From NCBI GenBank assembly GCA_033762815.1, contig JANRLF010000004.1, positions 124,001 through 188,000 on the forward strand: 64,000 nucleotides of DNA. The letters run 5' to 3'. Under the pieces are notes generated by a model. The model saw only the letters and a list, made by a program, of their open reading frames with translations. It did no database searches and was not told the DNA's origin. Below are positions 43,081 through 51,909 of this stretch, piece after piece (within the stretch, counting starts at the first letter, position 1; every line of letters begins with the position of its first letter). The stretch comes from JANRLF01 sp033762815. GTDB lineage: Bacteria > Bacteroidota > Bacteroidia > Chitinophagales > CAIOSU01. The position numbers and the translations under genes were made by a program.

Positions 43081-44907
43081 ATGCGCCGTCTTTCACTACT
43101 TTCTATATTGGTGTTATTGCTTTCCTACACGGCCCATGCGCAAAAGGAAGGCTGTATTTCGGGCAATTGTCTGAATGGCAGTGGTGTTTATCATTTCCCG
43201 CAGGGCCAAAAATTTGAAGGGGAGTTTAAAAATGGGCAGGCCTACAATGGCACCATGACCTTTCCCAATGGCGAGAAATATGTTGGGAAAATTATCAACG
43301 GTCTGTTTGAAGGCAGCGGCACTTACACTTGGCCCAATGGCCAACAATACAAAGGCATGTTCAAAGCTGGTGAAAAAAGCGGCAAAGGGAAATTGACTTA
43401 CCCCAATGCTGATGTGTATGAAGGGGGTTTCGCCAACGATAAACTAAATGGATGGGGCAAATACACTTGGGCCAACGGAGAAAGATATGAAGGTGCTTAC
43501 CAACTTGGCAGCAAGCACGGGCAGGGCAAAATGTTCTTCAAAAATGGGGATGTGTTCGAGGGCAACTATGTGCAGGGTTACCGGATTGGGCAAGGAACAC
43601 TCTACACCGTTGGGAGGGACACGGTTACAGGTATCTGGGATACGATAGGTTGCATTGGCACCATGAGATATAGGGATGGAAGCAGGTATGAGGGAGAAAT
43701 TATAGGCGGCAAACGTTTCAATAAGGGTAAACTCACCACCAACGATGGCGACATCCTTGAAGGCATTTGGATAGACGACCAACTCCCCAATGGAACCATT
43801 ACCTACAATGATGGAGATGTCTATAGCGGGATGATAGGCGAAAACCTATCCCCTGAAGGCCAAGGTAAAATGCAGTTGAACGATGGTGCCATGGCCGAAG
43901 GTGTCTTTAGCTTAAATGGCGGAACGGGCACCATCGTTTACCCCAATGGCGACCAGTACATGGGCCAATGGGACGTGATAACGGCACCTTCAGGCAAAGG
44001 GAAAATGACTTATAGCAATGGCGATACCTACGAGGGCAACTGGTATTTTGGGGAAAGACAGGGTCAAGGAACACTGTACCACAAAGATGGCACCAGTGAA
44101 ACGGGAAACTGGGCCAATGGGCAACTCTCAGATGTGCTGCAAGATACCAGCGTCAATCAGGCTGGCCTATATTACAATCAGGCAATCGACCAATGGAAAG
44201 CGGGCTTTACGGACCGGGCTATCGAAACTTTTGGCAAAGCCATCCATGAAAACCCATCTTTTGCCGAAGCCTACGCCTATCGCGGCAAGTGTAAAGTAGA
44301 AGTGCATCAACTACAATCGGCCTTGGCGGATTTTGAAAAAGCAGTATCATTAAGACCAGACTGGACACAAGCCATTTATGAATTGGGCAACCTGAAATAT
44401 GAAATGAAAGATTTGGAAGGTGCCCTGCCCCACTTCCAACAACTGATAAAGCTGCTTCCCAATCGGCCCGATGGATATTTGTATAGCGGTATTGTGTGCT
44501 TTGACCTTTTTCGGCTTACAGAGGCAGAGCAATACTATAACAAGGCGGTAGAGCTTGGTGCAAGCCACCCCCTATCATGGTATTACAGGGGCGAATTGCG
44601 TTATACCAATGGCCAATATGACGAAGCATTGGCCGATTATGCAAAGGCCTGGCAATTGGATTCCACCAACTATGAAGCCTTGCTGGGCGTAGCCAACTCC
44701 CAAATGCAACAGCAAATGTACCAAGGTGCCTTGGCCAATTTCCAGAAAATAGTGGCCGCCTATCCAAATGAAGGTATAGGCTATGCCGCCCGAGCAGAGC
44801 TCTATAGTAAAATGGGTAAACCCACAGATGCTTGTGCCGACTGGCAAAAAGCCCTTTCCTTAGGCATGAAGGAACTGGAAGAGGTGGTTGCCAAGCGGTG
44901 TAAATAA
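43081..44907 (+). CDS. MORN-repeat and TPR-repeat exported protein
   Basis: 608 residues. Signal peptide MRRLSLLSILVLLLSYTAHAQ; about fourteen MORN repeats (consensus YxGxWxxGxxxGxGxxxYxNG, residues 25-345) such as YVGKIINGLFEGSGTYTWPNG; then four or five TPR units (LYYNQAIDQWKAGFTDRAIETFGKAI, AYAYRGKCKVEVHQLQSALADFEKAV, and so on, residues 355-580). MORN domains bind membranes or act as scaffolds, TPRs bind peptides, so a periplasmic assembly platform is likely. No enzyme part is seen. Starts 31 bases after the zinc-finger gene. Confidence 0.9.
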   Translation: MRRLSLLSILVLLLSYTAHAQKEGCISGNCLNGSGVYHFPQGQKFEGEFKNGQAYNGTMTFPNGEKYVGKIINGLFEGSGTYTWPNGQQYKGMFKAGEKSGKGKLTYPNADVYEGGFANDKLNGWGKYTWANGERYEGAYQLGSKHGQGKMFFKNGDVFEGNYVQGYRIGQGTLYTVGRDTVTGIWDTIGCIGTMRYRDGSRYEGEIIGGKRFNKGKLTTNDGDILEGIWIDDQLPNGTITYNDGDVYSGMIGENLSPEGQGKMQLNDGAMAEGVFSLNGGTGTIVYPNGDQYMGQWDVITAPSGKGKMTYSNGDTYEGNWYFGERQGQGTLYHKDGTSETGNWANGQLSDVLQDTSVNQAGLYYNQAIDQWKAGFTDRAIETFGKAIHENPSFAEAYAYRGKCKVEVHQLQSALADFEKAVSLRPDWTQAIYELGNLKYEMKDLEGALPHFQQLIKLLPNRPDGYLYSGIVCFDLFRLTEAEQYYNKAVELGASHPLSWYYRGELRYTNGQYDEALADYAKAWQLDSTNYEALLGVANSQMQQQMYQGALANFQKIVAAYPNEGIGYAARAELYSKMGKPTDACADWQKALSLGMKELEEVVAKRCK

Positions 44908-44981
44908 ACTAACTATGTCAATTATAGGTAAATGTTCTGAAGCTTCACTTTCCGCTAATGGAACTTGCTAATTTCTGTAAA

Positions 44982-45740
44982 TCAATATCCTATGCTAGGT
45001 AACCGCAGTTGCCGCAAAACAATGTTAATCAAATAAAATAGTTTTCTTGAGCCCTTATTGGTCTTAAACTTCTCATCACCGTCATTAAAACTTTCCTTAC
45101 CCGTTTTTTTGTGTACAGGTGCCTCCATTCTTCTTTTCTCAATCACCAATATACTGTCATAGTAATGCAAAGAATGTACTGACTTTGTGAAAGCATTTAC
45201 TTTCAGCGCACTTTGTTTGGAATGCCAAGCGTGTATATAGTCAATAAAGTTTTTGCTGTATTCGATAAAAGTACCAGCACGCTTATAACCTCCCCCAAAA
45301 TTCAACCAATAGGAGGTGTGAAGGTCTTCACATAAATACACGCCATCCTCTTTAATATGGTCGAAAAGTTCTTCAAATGTTACAATTTGCTGGCGCATGG
45401 TATGGCCACCATCGTCAATAAGGATATCAATCCTTGGAATTTTTGACTTTACTTGCTTTAAAAATGTTCTATCGGATTGGGAGCCTATCAATATTTCAAT
45501 ATTATCTTCCTCCAAGTTTTTACAATCAGGATTAATATCTATCCCATAAATTTTGGCTTTGGGTCCAAAGTAATCTTTCCACATTTGAAGGCTACCACCA
45601 TGGTAAACCCCTACTTCTACCAAAACAATATCCTTTCCCCTGAACTTGCTGAAATGGCGGTCATAAACTTCAAAGTAATGCATCCATTTATGGATAAGCC
45701 TTCCACTGTTATTGTTAAAATATTGCTCTAGATGGTTCAT
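44982..45740 (-). CDS. Class I SAM-dependent methyltransferase, CmcI/macrocin O-methyltransferase-like
   Basis: 252 residues from the ATG at 45740. The SAM-binding site is seen as VLVEVGVYHGGSLQMWKDYFG, followed by KIYGIDINPDCKNLEEDNIEILIG and the DILIDDGGHTMRQQIVTFEELFDH motif with acidic residues used by the metal-dependent CmcI/TylF enzymes. C-terminal tail is basic. Related enzymes methylate sugars of macrolides or O-antigen, but in a lone context the substrate is unknown. It faces parE head to head across 156 bp. Confidence 0.8.
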   Translation of the reverse strand: MNHLEQYFNNNSGRLIHKWMHYFEVYDRHFSKFRGKDIVLVEVGVYHGGSLQMWKDYFGPKAKIYGIDINPDCKNLEEDNIEILIGSQSDRTFLKQVKSKIPRIDILIDDGGHTMRQQIVTFEELFDHIKEDGVYLCEDLHTSYWLNFGGGYKRAGTFIEYSKNFIDYIHAWHSKQSALKVNAFTKSVHSLHYYDSILVIEKRRMEAPVHKKTGKESFNDGDEKFKTNKGSRKLFYLINIVLRQLRLPSIGY

Positions 45741-45896
45741 ATATGGCAAAAGTGGCTGCAAAGTTAGCAAAATGTGTACAACCTACCTCATATACAACGG
45801 ATGTAGGCCTGTTGATAACCCGACCAAGAAACGTTTCCTTCCTTTAGCTTGTTTGCTTATCATTGTTAGTAGGGCAACAGGCCCTTTAGGAAGCGT

Positions 45897-47780
45897 ATGG
45901 ACGAAATACTGAATAACCCCGAAGCACACAATTATACCGAAGAAAATATCCGCTCCCTCGATTGGAAGGAGCATATCCGCATGCGGCCGGGTATGTACAT
46001 AGGCAAGCTGGGCGATGGCTCCTCTTATGACGACGGCATTTATGTATTGCTCAAGGAAATCATTGACAACTCCATTGACGAGCACGTAATGGGATATGGA
46101 AAGCGCATTGACATAAAAATCGGCGAAAAAAAGGTGAGCGTGCGCGATTATGGTAGGGGTATCCCTTTGGGCAAAGTGATTGACTGTGTGAGCAAAATCA
46201 ACACAGGTGGAAAATACGACAGTAAGGCTTTCCAAAAGTCAGTAGGGCTTAATGGGGTGGGTACCAAAGCCACCAATGCCCTTAGCAACTATTTTATGGT
46301 GCAGTCGGTTAGGGAGGGCAAAACCAAAATTGCTGAGTTTGAAAAAGGCGAATTGGTGAAAGATCATGCCATAGCCCCTACCGAGGAAAAGGACGGTACG
46401 CTCATCACCTTTGAACCGGATAACACCATTTTCCGCAACTATGAGTTTATCACCGAGTATGTAGAGAACCAGGTATGGAACTATGCCTACCTGAACGCAG
46501 GACTAAGACTGTACCTAAACGGCAACAAATACTACTCGGAAAATGGCTTGCTCGACTTGTTGCGCAACAAAACCGACGAGGAAAGCCTGCGCTACCCTAT
46601 CATCCATCTAAAGGGAGAGGATATTGAAGTAGCCATGTCGCACAACGATGCTTATGGCGAAGAGTACTACTCTTTCGTCAACGGGCAATATACCACCCAA
46701 GGCGGTACGCACTTAGCGGCCTTCCGCGAAGCGGTAGCCAAAACCCTAAGGGAGTTTTATAAGAAAGATTTCGATGCGACCGATATCAGGGGTTCCATTA
46801 TTGGTGCCATCAGCTTAAGGGTGCAGGAGCCCGTCTTTGAATCGCAGACCAAGACCAAACTGGGCTCGTTGAATATGGCCCCCGATGGACCTACCGTGCG
46901 GGGTTATATCAATGACTTTATCAAAAAAGAACTGGACGATTACCTGCACAAACACCCCGATACGGCCGAAAACCTGTTGAAACGCATCTTGCAGAGCGAA
47001 CGTGAGCGCAAAGAGATAGCGGGCATCAAGAAACTGGCCAACCAAAGAGCGAAAAAAGCCAACCTGCACAATAAAAAATTGCGCGACTGCAGGGTACATT
47101 TCGATGAGGACAAGGATGACAGAAAATACCAATCCACCTTGTTCATTACCGAGGGCGACTCCGCCAGTGGCTCCATCACCAAAGCCCGCGATGTGCAAAC
47201 CCAGGCCGTTTTCAGCCTACGGGGCAAACCGCTCAACTGCTTTGGCCTTACCAAAAAAGTGGTGTACGAGAACGAGGAGTTTAACCTGTTGCAACATGCC
47301 CTGAATATAGAGGACGGTATCGATTTTCTGCGCTACAACCGCGTGGTAATCGCTACCGATGCCGATGTGGACGGCATGCACATCAGGTTGCTGCTACTTA
47401 CTTTCTTCCTGCAATTTTTCCCTGACTTGGTACGTGCGGGACATGTATATATATTGGAAACGCCCCTGTTCAGGGTGCGCAACAAAAAAGAAACTATCTA
47501 CTGCTATAGCGAGGAAGAAAAGCAAGCTGCCATCAAGCAACTGGGCACTAAACCGGAGATTACCCGCTTTAAGGGCTTGGGGGAAATTTCACCCGATGAG
47601 TTTGGCGACTTTATCGGAGAGAATATCCGCCTCTCCCCTATCTTGCTTTCCAAAGACACTTCCATCCAGCATTTGCTGAACTATTTTATGGGCAAAAACA
47701 CCCCTGAAAGGCAGGATTTCATCATCCAAAACCTAAAAGTGGAAAAAGACGTGGTGGAAGAGGAACTGGCTATTAGTTAA
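45897..47780 (+). CDS. parE: DNA topoisomerase IV subunit B (type IIA ATPase subunit)
   Basis: 627 residues. GHKL ATPase: EIIDNSIDEHVMG and VRDYGRGIPLGK, ATP lid GLNGVGTKATNALS, transducer; TOPRIM domain: LFITEGDSASGSITKARD and IATDADVDGMHIRLLL; C-terminal tail (RFKGLGEISPDEFG). Together with a ParC subunit it unlinks daughter chromosomes. Gyrase B is similar, but the short length without an insert and the Bacteroidetes signature fit ParE. The usual neighbour parC is missing: downstream lies a WG-repeat gene. Confidence 0.88.
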   Translation: MDEILNNPEAHNYTEENIRSLDWKEHIRMRPGMYIGKLGDGSSYDDGIYVLLKEIIDNSIDEHVMGYGKRIDIKIGEKKVSVRDYGRGIPLGKVIDCVSKINTGGKYDSKAFQKSVGLNGVGTKATNALSNYFMVQSVREGKTKIAEFEKGELVKDHAIAPTEEKDGTLITFEPDNTIFRNYEFITEYVENQVWNYAYLNAGLRLYLNGNKYYSENGLLDLLRNKTDEESLRYPIIHLKGEDIEVAMSHNDAYGEEYYSFVNGQYTTQGGTHLAAFREAVAKTLREFYKKDFDATDIRGSIIGAISLRVQEPVFESQTKTKLGSLNMAPDGPTVRGYINDFIKKELDDYLHKHPDTAENLLKRILQSERERKEIAGIKKLANQRAKKANLHNKKLRDCRVHFDEDKDDRKYQSTLFITEGDSASGSITKARDVQTQAVFSLRGKPLNCFGLTKKVVYENEEFNLLQHALNIEDGIDFLRYNRVVIATDADVDGMHIRLLLLTFFLQFFPDLVRAGHVYILETPLFRVRNKKETIYCYSEEEKQAAIKQLGTKPEITRFKGLGEISPDEFGDFIGENIRLSPILLSKDTSIQHLLNYFMGKNTPERQDFIIQNLKVEKDVVEEELAIS

Positions 47781-47792
47781 CTTTATTAAACT

Positions 47793-47827
47793 AAAGGCTT
47801 GCTGTCGAAAAAAACCAAAGAGCCTTT
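47793..47827 (+). terminator. Possible terminator of parE
   Basis: AAAGGCT (47793-47799) pairs with AGCCTTT (47821-47827), followed by TTG; loop of 21 bases. Modest strength. Confidence 0.4.
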
Positions 47828-47850
47828 TTGCTGAGTAAAATAAAACGCAG

Positions 47851-49350
47851 CTACTTTAATTGGTTGCCTTTATTGTCGAACTTCACTATCTGTCCGTTCA
47901 AGTTGAGCTCTACAGTGTTTTCGCGGTTGAAATACACATTTCCGCCGTACTCTGGCTTGTCATAAATCACAGGGATGATTTCCTTGCCAGTTTTATCAAT
48001 AAATCCTTGTTTATTGCCAAGTACAACACCTACTAATCCGCCTTCGTTAAAGGGAATAAATATATCGGTGTACTTTTTAGAAATTGCTTTGCCCGTTACA
48101 TCCGTCAGCCAAGTTTGCTTATTTTCCTTTTCTTGGGTTTGCGCATATACCAAATTTGAACCCAATACAATCAAAGATTTATACGCATGGCGTATTAGGG
48201 TCTTTCCTGTTTTGTCAATGAGGCCATCGCTATTGGCACTATCTGGCAATGAAACCGTGGCATAGCCAAAGGCAAAACCCGTTGTAAAATCATATCGTTG
48301 AGGTATAACAATCTTGTCGGTTTTATCAATAAAGCCAAAGTTACTGTTGTCGGAAGTATAAAAAGCCGCCAGCCCTTCAGAAAAATCCTGCAATTCTTTA
48401 TATTTCAATGGAATAATCAGCTTACCAGTTTTGTCTATAGCTCCTTTGTTGGGGAAGTTATAGCCACCACCATCTGGCGACTTGCTCACTACTGCCAGCC
48501 CGTCAGAGAAAGGACCTACAAAGGTATAATCCGGGTATATAACCGTTTCACCCTTGGTGTTGATAAAACCCCACTTGCCAAGGCTCATTACCCCAACCAA
48601 ACCTTCGGAGAATTGATAGTAAGCATCCTCATAAATGAGTTTGGTAAGCTCCTTGCCATTGGAATCGATGAACGTATAATAACCATTTAGCCCTACCCTG
48701 GCAAAGCCGCCTTCAATAGGGTCGTACTCCTCACTCATTTCGCCTAACTGGTCATACTTTGCCGGGGCCAAAACCAAACCTTGGTTGTTCATCAAGCCCC
48801 ATTTGCCGTTCTCCTCAAACTTAATAAATTTTAAATATTTTAAGTGCTCCGGCACTTCCCTGTATTTTGGTATGGCAGCTTCCTCAGCTAGTTTCTTGGC
48901 ATCATCGCTAAAGGGTATATCATCGGCATAGGCTTTCAGTACCATCTTATCTATAGCGATAACGGTTTTCTGCATTACAAGGGCTTCAATGTTCATGTCT
49001 TTCCAATAAATGTCCTCTTGCTCTTTAAACTCGATATCGGCTACTTTCTTGCCATTGATAAAATACCGCAGTTTCTTGTACCTATATTCAACCCTTACCA
49101 CATTGGTGCCCGGTGCTATTTCTGCTTTCCCGCTTTGGTAAATGGTTTTAAAGGCATGGTTGCCTAACTTCCATTCGCCCAATTCGTTGTAAGCAAAATT
49201 CAAGTACGGCATTTCGCTGTTGGTGTAGATGTGGACGTTGATAAAATCCTCGGGTTTACCCTTCACTTTCACCAAGGTAAACTCAAAATCTGGTTTCCGA
49301 AAGGGAGTGCAGGTTCGATTCCTGTTCTGGGCACATTGATTATCAATCAT
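47851..49350 (-). CDS. WG-repeat protein whose 5' end is replaced by an attachment site (probably truncated)
   Basis: 499 codons from an ATG at 49350, but the first about 20 codons are read antisense through a tRNA fragment (the tell-tale CAQNRNRTCTP). The real gene is thus joined to foreign DNA and has no signal peptide. Residues about 20-150 look like a beta-sandwich (YTNSEMPYLNFAYNELGEW; ADIEFKEQEDIYWKDMNIE), then about seven WG repeats (WGLMNNQGLVLAPAKYDQLG, WGFINTKGE, GAIDKTGKLIIPLKY, FGFIDKTDKIVIPQRY, QGFIDKTGKEIIPVIYDK). WG repeats are thought to mediate binding, often in exported proteins. The N-terminal part should lie at the other end of the integrated element. Confidence 0.75.
   Translation of the reverse strand: MIDNQCAQNRNRTCTPFRKPDFEFTLVKVKGKPEDFINVHIYTNSEMPYLNFAYNELGEWKLGNHAFKTIYQSGKAEIAPGTNVVRVEYRYKKLRYFINGKKVADIEFKEQEDIYWKDMNIEALVMQKTVIAIDKMVLKAYADDIPFSDDAKKLAEEAAIPKYREVPEHLKYLKFIKFEENGKWGLMNNQGLVLAPAKYDQLGEMSEEYDPIEGGFARVGLNGYYTFIDSNGKELTKLIYEDAYYQFSEGLVGVMSLGKWGFINTKGETVIYPDYTFVGPFSDGLAVVSKSPDGGGYNFPNKGAIDKTGKLIIPLKYKELQDFSEGLAAFYTSDNSNFGFIDKTDKIVIPQRYDFTTGFAFGYATVSLPDSANSDGLIDKTGKTLIRHAYKSLIVLGSNLVYAQTQEKENKQTWLTDVTGKAISKKYTDIFIPFNEGGLVGVVLGNKQGFIDKTGKEIIPVIYDKPEYGGNVYFNRENTVELNLNGQIVKFDNKGNQLK
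49282..49333 (+). tRNA. 3' half of tRNA-Leu (anticodon CAA): attachment-site remnant, not functional
   Basis: Starting at the anticodon loop CTCAAAA (49282-49288) it continues as stem TCTGG, long variable arm (TTTCC-GAAA-GGGAG), T-arm GCAGG-TTCGATT-CCTGT, acceptor TCTGGGC and discriminator A (49333). The 5' half is absent: the bases left of 49282 do not pair (GTAAA where CCAGA is required). This is the typical product of tyrosine-recombinase integration with a crossover in the anticodon loop. It is listed as tRNA-like because the structure is clear. Confidence 0.85.
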
Positions 49351-49352
49351 TT

Positions 49353-49386
49353 AGAAGGCTGTATTCTTACAGCCTTTTATTTTTTG
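49353..49386 (+). terminator. Strong terminator behind the tRNA remnant
   Basis: AAGGCTGTA (49355-49363) TTCT TACAGCCTT (49368-49376) followed by TTATTTTTTT. It presumably came with the tRNA-Leu locus. Confidence 0.85.
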
Positions 49387-49401
49387 ACCTACTTTTTGAC
49401 C
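49381..49401. repeat. Direct repeat TTTTTGACC, two copies
   Basis: TTTTTGACC at 49381-49389 and again after TAC at 49393-49401. Spaced 12 bp and adjoining the attachment site, they could be arm-type binding sites for the integrase or excisionase. Confidence 0.45.
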
Positions 49402-49496
49402 GCAAATGGGTTGAAAGCCTCAGATCGAAGAGTTGTAAAGAACTTCACTAAAAGTACGAATTTTTAAATTGTCCTATTGTTTTCAGAGTCATAAAA

Positions 49497-49522
49497 TAAA
49501 AAAGTCTCGCTTTCGCGAGACT
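49497..49522 (-). terminator. Terminator at the stop codon of the excisionase-like gene
   Basis: On the minus strand, AGTCTCGC-GAAA-GCGAGACT followed by TTTTTT, starting right at the TAG of the gene ending at 49521. Arms are perfect. It may work in both directions. Confidence 0.85.
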
Positions 49523-49820
49523 AAAAACTTGGCTTGGTCTTATGCTTGTTTTTAATGTATTCCAGCACTTCGGAGTATATGAACATTACCCTTCTTTTAT
49601 TCTTGTAGTGCGGTAATCCTTCCGCTACCCAACTAGTCAGGGTATTTGTTGAAATATTAAACCTGCTTGCGGCTTCTTTTCTCGAAATCAAAGGTTCGTC
49701 AGAAGTCGTTTTTGATTGATTAGGTAATGTAATTTGTTGCAGGCATTCCAATACTACTTCTTTAATCCATTTCTTCAAATCTTCCTCACGTGCAACCAAT
49801 AATGCTTCCATACTTATCAA
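49521..49820 (-). CDS. Excisionase-like helix-turn-helix protein
   Basis: 99 residues. The core ISRKEAASRFNISTNTLTSWVAEGLPHYKNKRRVMFIYSEVLEYIKNKH is the MerR/excisionase (helix_turn_helix_17) pattern: helix-turn-helix, then a beta wing with Arg-rich tip, followed by a helix. It lies 190 bp from the tRNA-derived attachment site, where an excisionase is expected. It could alternatively be a regulator of the transfer genes. No integrase gene is next to it. Confidence 0.85.
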   Translation of the reverse strand: MISMEALLVAREEDLKKWIKEVVLECLQQITLPNQSKTTSDEPLISRKEAASRFNISTNTLTSWVAEGLPHYKNKRRVMFIYSEVLEYIKNKHKTKPSF

Positions 49821-49910
49821 CTATTTTATAAAAACTGCCGAAATCCGTTGCTTCAAAGAAACTCTAGATAATCATGTTTGATTTCCCTTTAGTCCTCGGC
49901 ATTGTGAGTG

Positions 49911-50192
49911 TTATACAAAATATATTTTGCTTCCCTTTGTGCGATTGAACGACGGCTCATACGTGATATATCCATATTCACTCAACTGACGCACACACTT
50001 ATGATATGTAATAGCAGATGAGATTTTAGCAATCGACATGATTTGATGACTAAAAACCTGAATTGGATTTTGAAAATCCTGTTCGCTCCAATATTGCAAT
50101 AAAGCCACATACACACCAATATGGGTAATGCTAATGCGGGGATCGCCCGCAATAGCATTAAAAAAATTAGATAGTGACTTAAACGGTTCCAT
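49911..50192 (-). CDS. Small winged-helix-like protein
   Basis: 93 residues: FKSLSNFFNAIAGDPRISITHIGVYVALLQYWSEQ ... IKISSAITYHKCVRQLSEYGYITYEPSFNRTKGSKIYFV. The pattern of a helix-turn-helix followed by a two-strand wing is like the small winged-helix proteins of Bacteroidetes mobile elements (replication or transfer regulators). Function not established. Confidence 0.75.
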   Translation of the reverse strand: MEPFKSLSNFFNAIAGDPRISITHIGVYVALLQYWSEQDFQNPIQVFSHQIMSIAKISSAITYHKCVRQLSEYGYITYEPSFNRTKGSKIYFV

Positions 50193-50197
50193 ATTAA

Positions 50198-50956
50198 TTA
50201 AGGCATACCGTAGGTAACAAGGTCATAAGCGTAAGAGCTGCAATCGGCAGCGTAACCGGCATTACCACTTACAATGGCACCACCTATATCACTGGTCACC
50301 GCAGCGATCCATTTAACTATATTCTTGAATTTAAAGGCTGATCCTGAAACAGGTGGCGTGCTGATGCCGATCCAATAATAAATCGAATAACGAGCAACCG
50401 CTGTTGTTTTGAGGACAATTGCACGGCCTTCGTCCGTAAGTCTGTCACTTTGCAGTATATCATGCTCGAAGTCAGTAATAGCCACTTTGATCTCCGGATA
50501 GTCGCTATCATTATCTGATAATCTTTTTAGTAATCGAACCAATACATTCAGAGCTTCTTTCACAGGTTCCTCATAGGGGCAAGTCGTGATAAGCTCTTCA
50601 ATACTGTTATTGCTCCTGTCCACAGTCTGGCCGACGGTTTCAAAATAGGAGGCAGGCAGATCTATTCCCTGCCGTTCGCTATAGAACTGCATAACACATT
50701 GAGTAGATGTAACAACATCCGGCATTCCAGTTTCCGACCTGCAGCTTTGTATATAGGCTACTATTTCGTTATGCCAGTAACCTATACTATCGTACGGATT
50801 TAGCCGGTTTTCCGGACCGGGTATTACCATCGCTGACCTTGCCGTTATTGTATTACTTTGTCCTCCTTCGGTTGCATCATTGAATTTTTCATTTTCTTTT
50901 TTACATGCTGCGAAACCAACCGTTAGCATTACCAGCATGAACAATTGTTTTTTCAT
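50198..50956 (-). CDS. ICE-encoded lipoprotein of unknown function
   Basis: 252 residues from the ATG at 50956. Lipoprotein signal MKKQLFMLVMLTVGFAACKKE with lipobox FAAC. The mature part is soluble and mainly helical with an acidic middle; the last 45 residues (FKNIVKWIAAVTSDIGGAIVSGNAGYAADCSSYAYDLV) are small-residue rich, as in membrane-inserting segments. It lies downstream of the transfer genes on the same strand; it could serve surface exclusion or mating-pair functions, or be a cargo gene. No family is recognised. Confidence 0.7.
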   Translation of the reverse strand: MKKQLFMLVMLTVGFAACKKENEKFNDATEGGQSNTITARSAMVIPGPENRLNPYDSIGYWHNEIVAYIQSCRSETGMPDVVTSTQCVMQFYSERQGIDLPASYFETVGQTVDRSNNSIEELITTCPYEEPVKEALNVLVRLLKRLSDNDSDYPEIKVAITDFEHDILQSDRLTDEGRAIVLKTTAVARYSIYYWIGISTPPVSGSAFKFKNIVKWIAAVTSDIGGAIVSGNAGYAADCSSYAYDLVTYGMP

Positions 50957-51042
50957 TTTTGACTTGTTTAATTGTTTATAAATAGTTTCCATTTCCACCG
51001 TCCATTCTCACGACCATCTATATTTCAAGTCGCTATGATCAT

Positions 51043-51846
51043 TTAGCTAATACGCTGATTCCTTCTCTTTTTTTGTGCTGTTTTGGGTATCTCAGGGCCA
51101 TCATCATCGCCAGCAGCCTGCCTTTCCTTCTTACTGTCCTGTTTGACAGATTGATTTTCACCTTCAGCTTGCTGTTCCTTTTTAGACTGGCGTGTATCCA
51201 GGCGTTGCATAGTACTGTCATAAATATTAATGGTCTTGAATTGGGGGTTGGCCTCGATATATTGTTTCTGTTCTGCACCGTTATTCTGAAAAGTGACAGA
51301 TTGCAGGTTTCCCTTTTTAAGTGAATCCATCAGGTCCTCTTTGAACTCTGCATTAGACAGTTCCTTGATAGGGTGTTTGGACAGTACTGCTTCCAGATCA
51401 TACCCATAGTTTTGGTGATAATGCTGTAACTTGAAATTTCCGTTGTTATCACTTTGCTTGAAATCCATTTGCACCCATGCGTTATATACCTGACCTTCTT
51501 TATTGGTTAGGTCTTTATTCACCGACCGGCCTTCCATAAGATTATAGGCTTCTTTCAACGTAATGTTATTTCCTTTGTTGATGTAAAAGGTTTGATCCAT
51601 TTTCTCGGTATTGTTATCCTTTTGCAGACTTACCTGATAAGAGTTGAAGAAGTACATATCGCTCTGTTTCGACTGGCTGAAGTTTAGCGTAGCCGTTACA
51701 GAATCATCGCCGTACTTTGTCTGATGCTGTAATTTGAATTCGGGTTGACCTACTTCTATTTTTTGCTTCAGATCATTTTCCAATGCATCACCGAAGCCGG
51801 TGTATTTTACCTGGTCACGCAGGTATTCAAAATTTTTCTGGTTCAT
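51043..51846 (-). CDS. DUF3945/DUF4099-like ICE protein
   Basis: 267 residues, no signal. The start NQKNFEYLRDQVKYTGFGDALENDLKQKI and KYGDDSVTATLNFSQSKQSDMYFFNSYQVSL match the conserved hypothetical proteins found in Bacteroidetes conjugative elements (often next to topoisomerase or tra genes). A basic C-terminal tail (RQSKKEQQAEG to KKRRNQRIS) suggests nucleic-acid contact. Function not known. Confidence 0.75.
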   Translation of the reverse strand: MNQKNFEYLRDQVKYTGFGDALENDLKQKIEVGQPEFKLQHQTKYGDDSVTATLNFSQSKQSDMYFFNSYQVSLQKDNNTEKMDQTFYINKGNNITLKEAYNLMEGRSVNKDLTNKEGQVYNAWVQMDFKQSDNNGNFKLQHYHQNYGYDLEAVLSKHPIKELSNAEFKEDLMDSLKKGNLQSVTFQNNGAEQKQYIEANPQFKTINIYDSTMQRLDTRQSKKEQQAEGENQSVKQDSKKERQAAGDDDGPEIPKTAQKKRRNQRIS

Positions 51847-51909
51847 GACTTTAAACTTTTGATGTAAACAATTTTTATTTGATTGTAGTTAACCGCTCTG
51901 ATGACTTAA

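Noticed and set aside
49282..49333. Functional tRNA gene
   Set aside because: Only the half from the anticodon loop to the 3' end is present; the 5' half does not exist in the flanking sequence.
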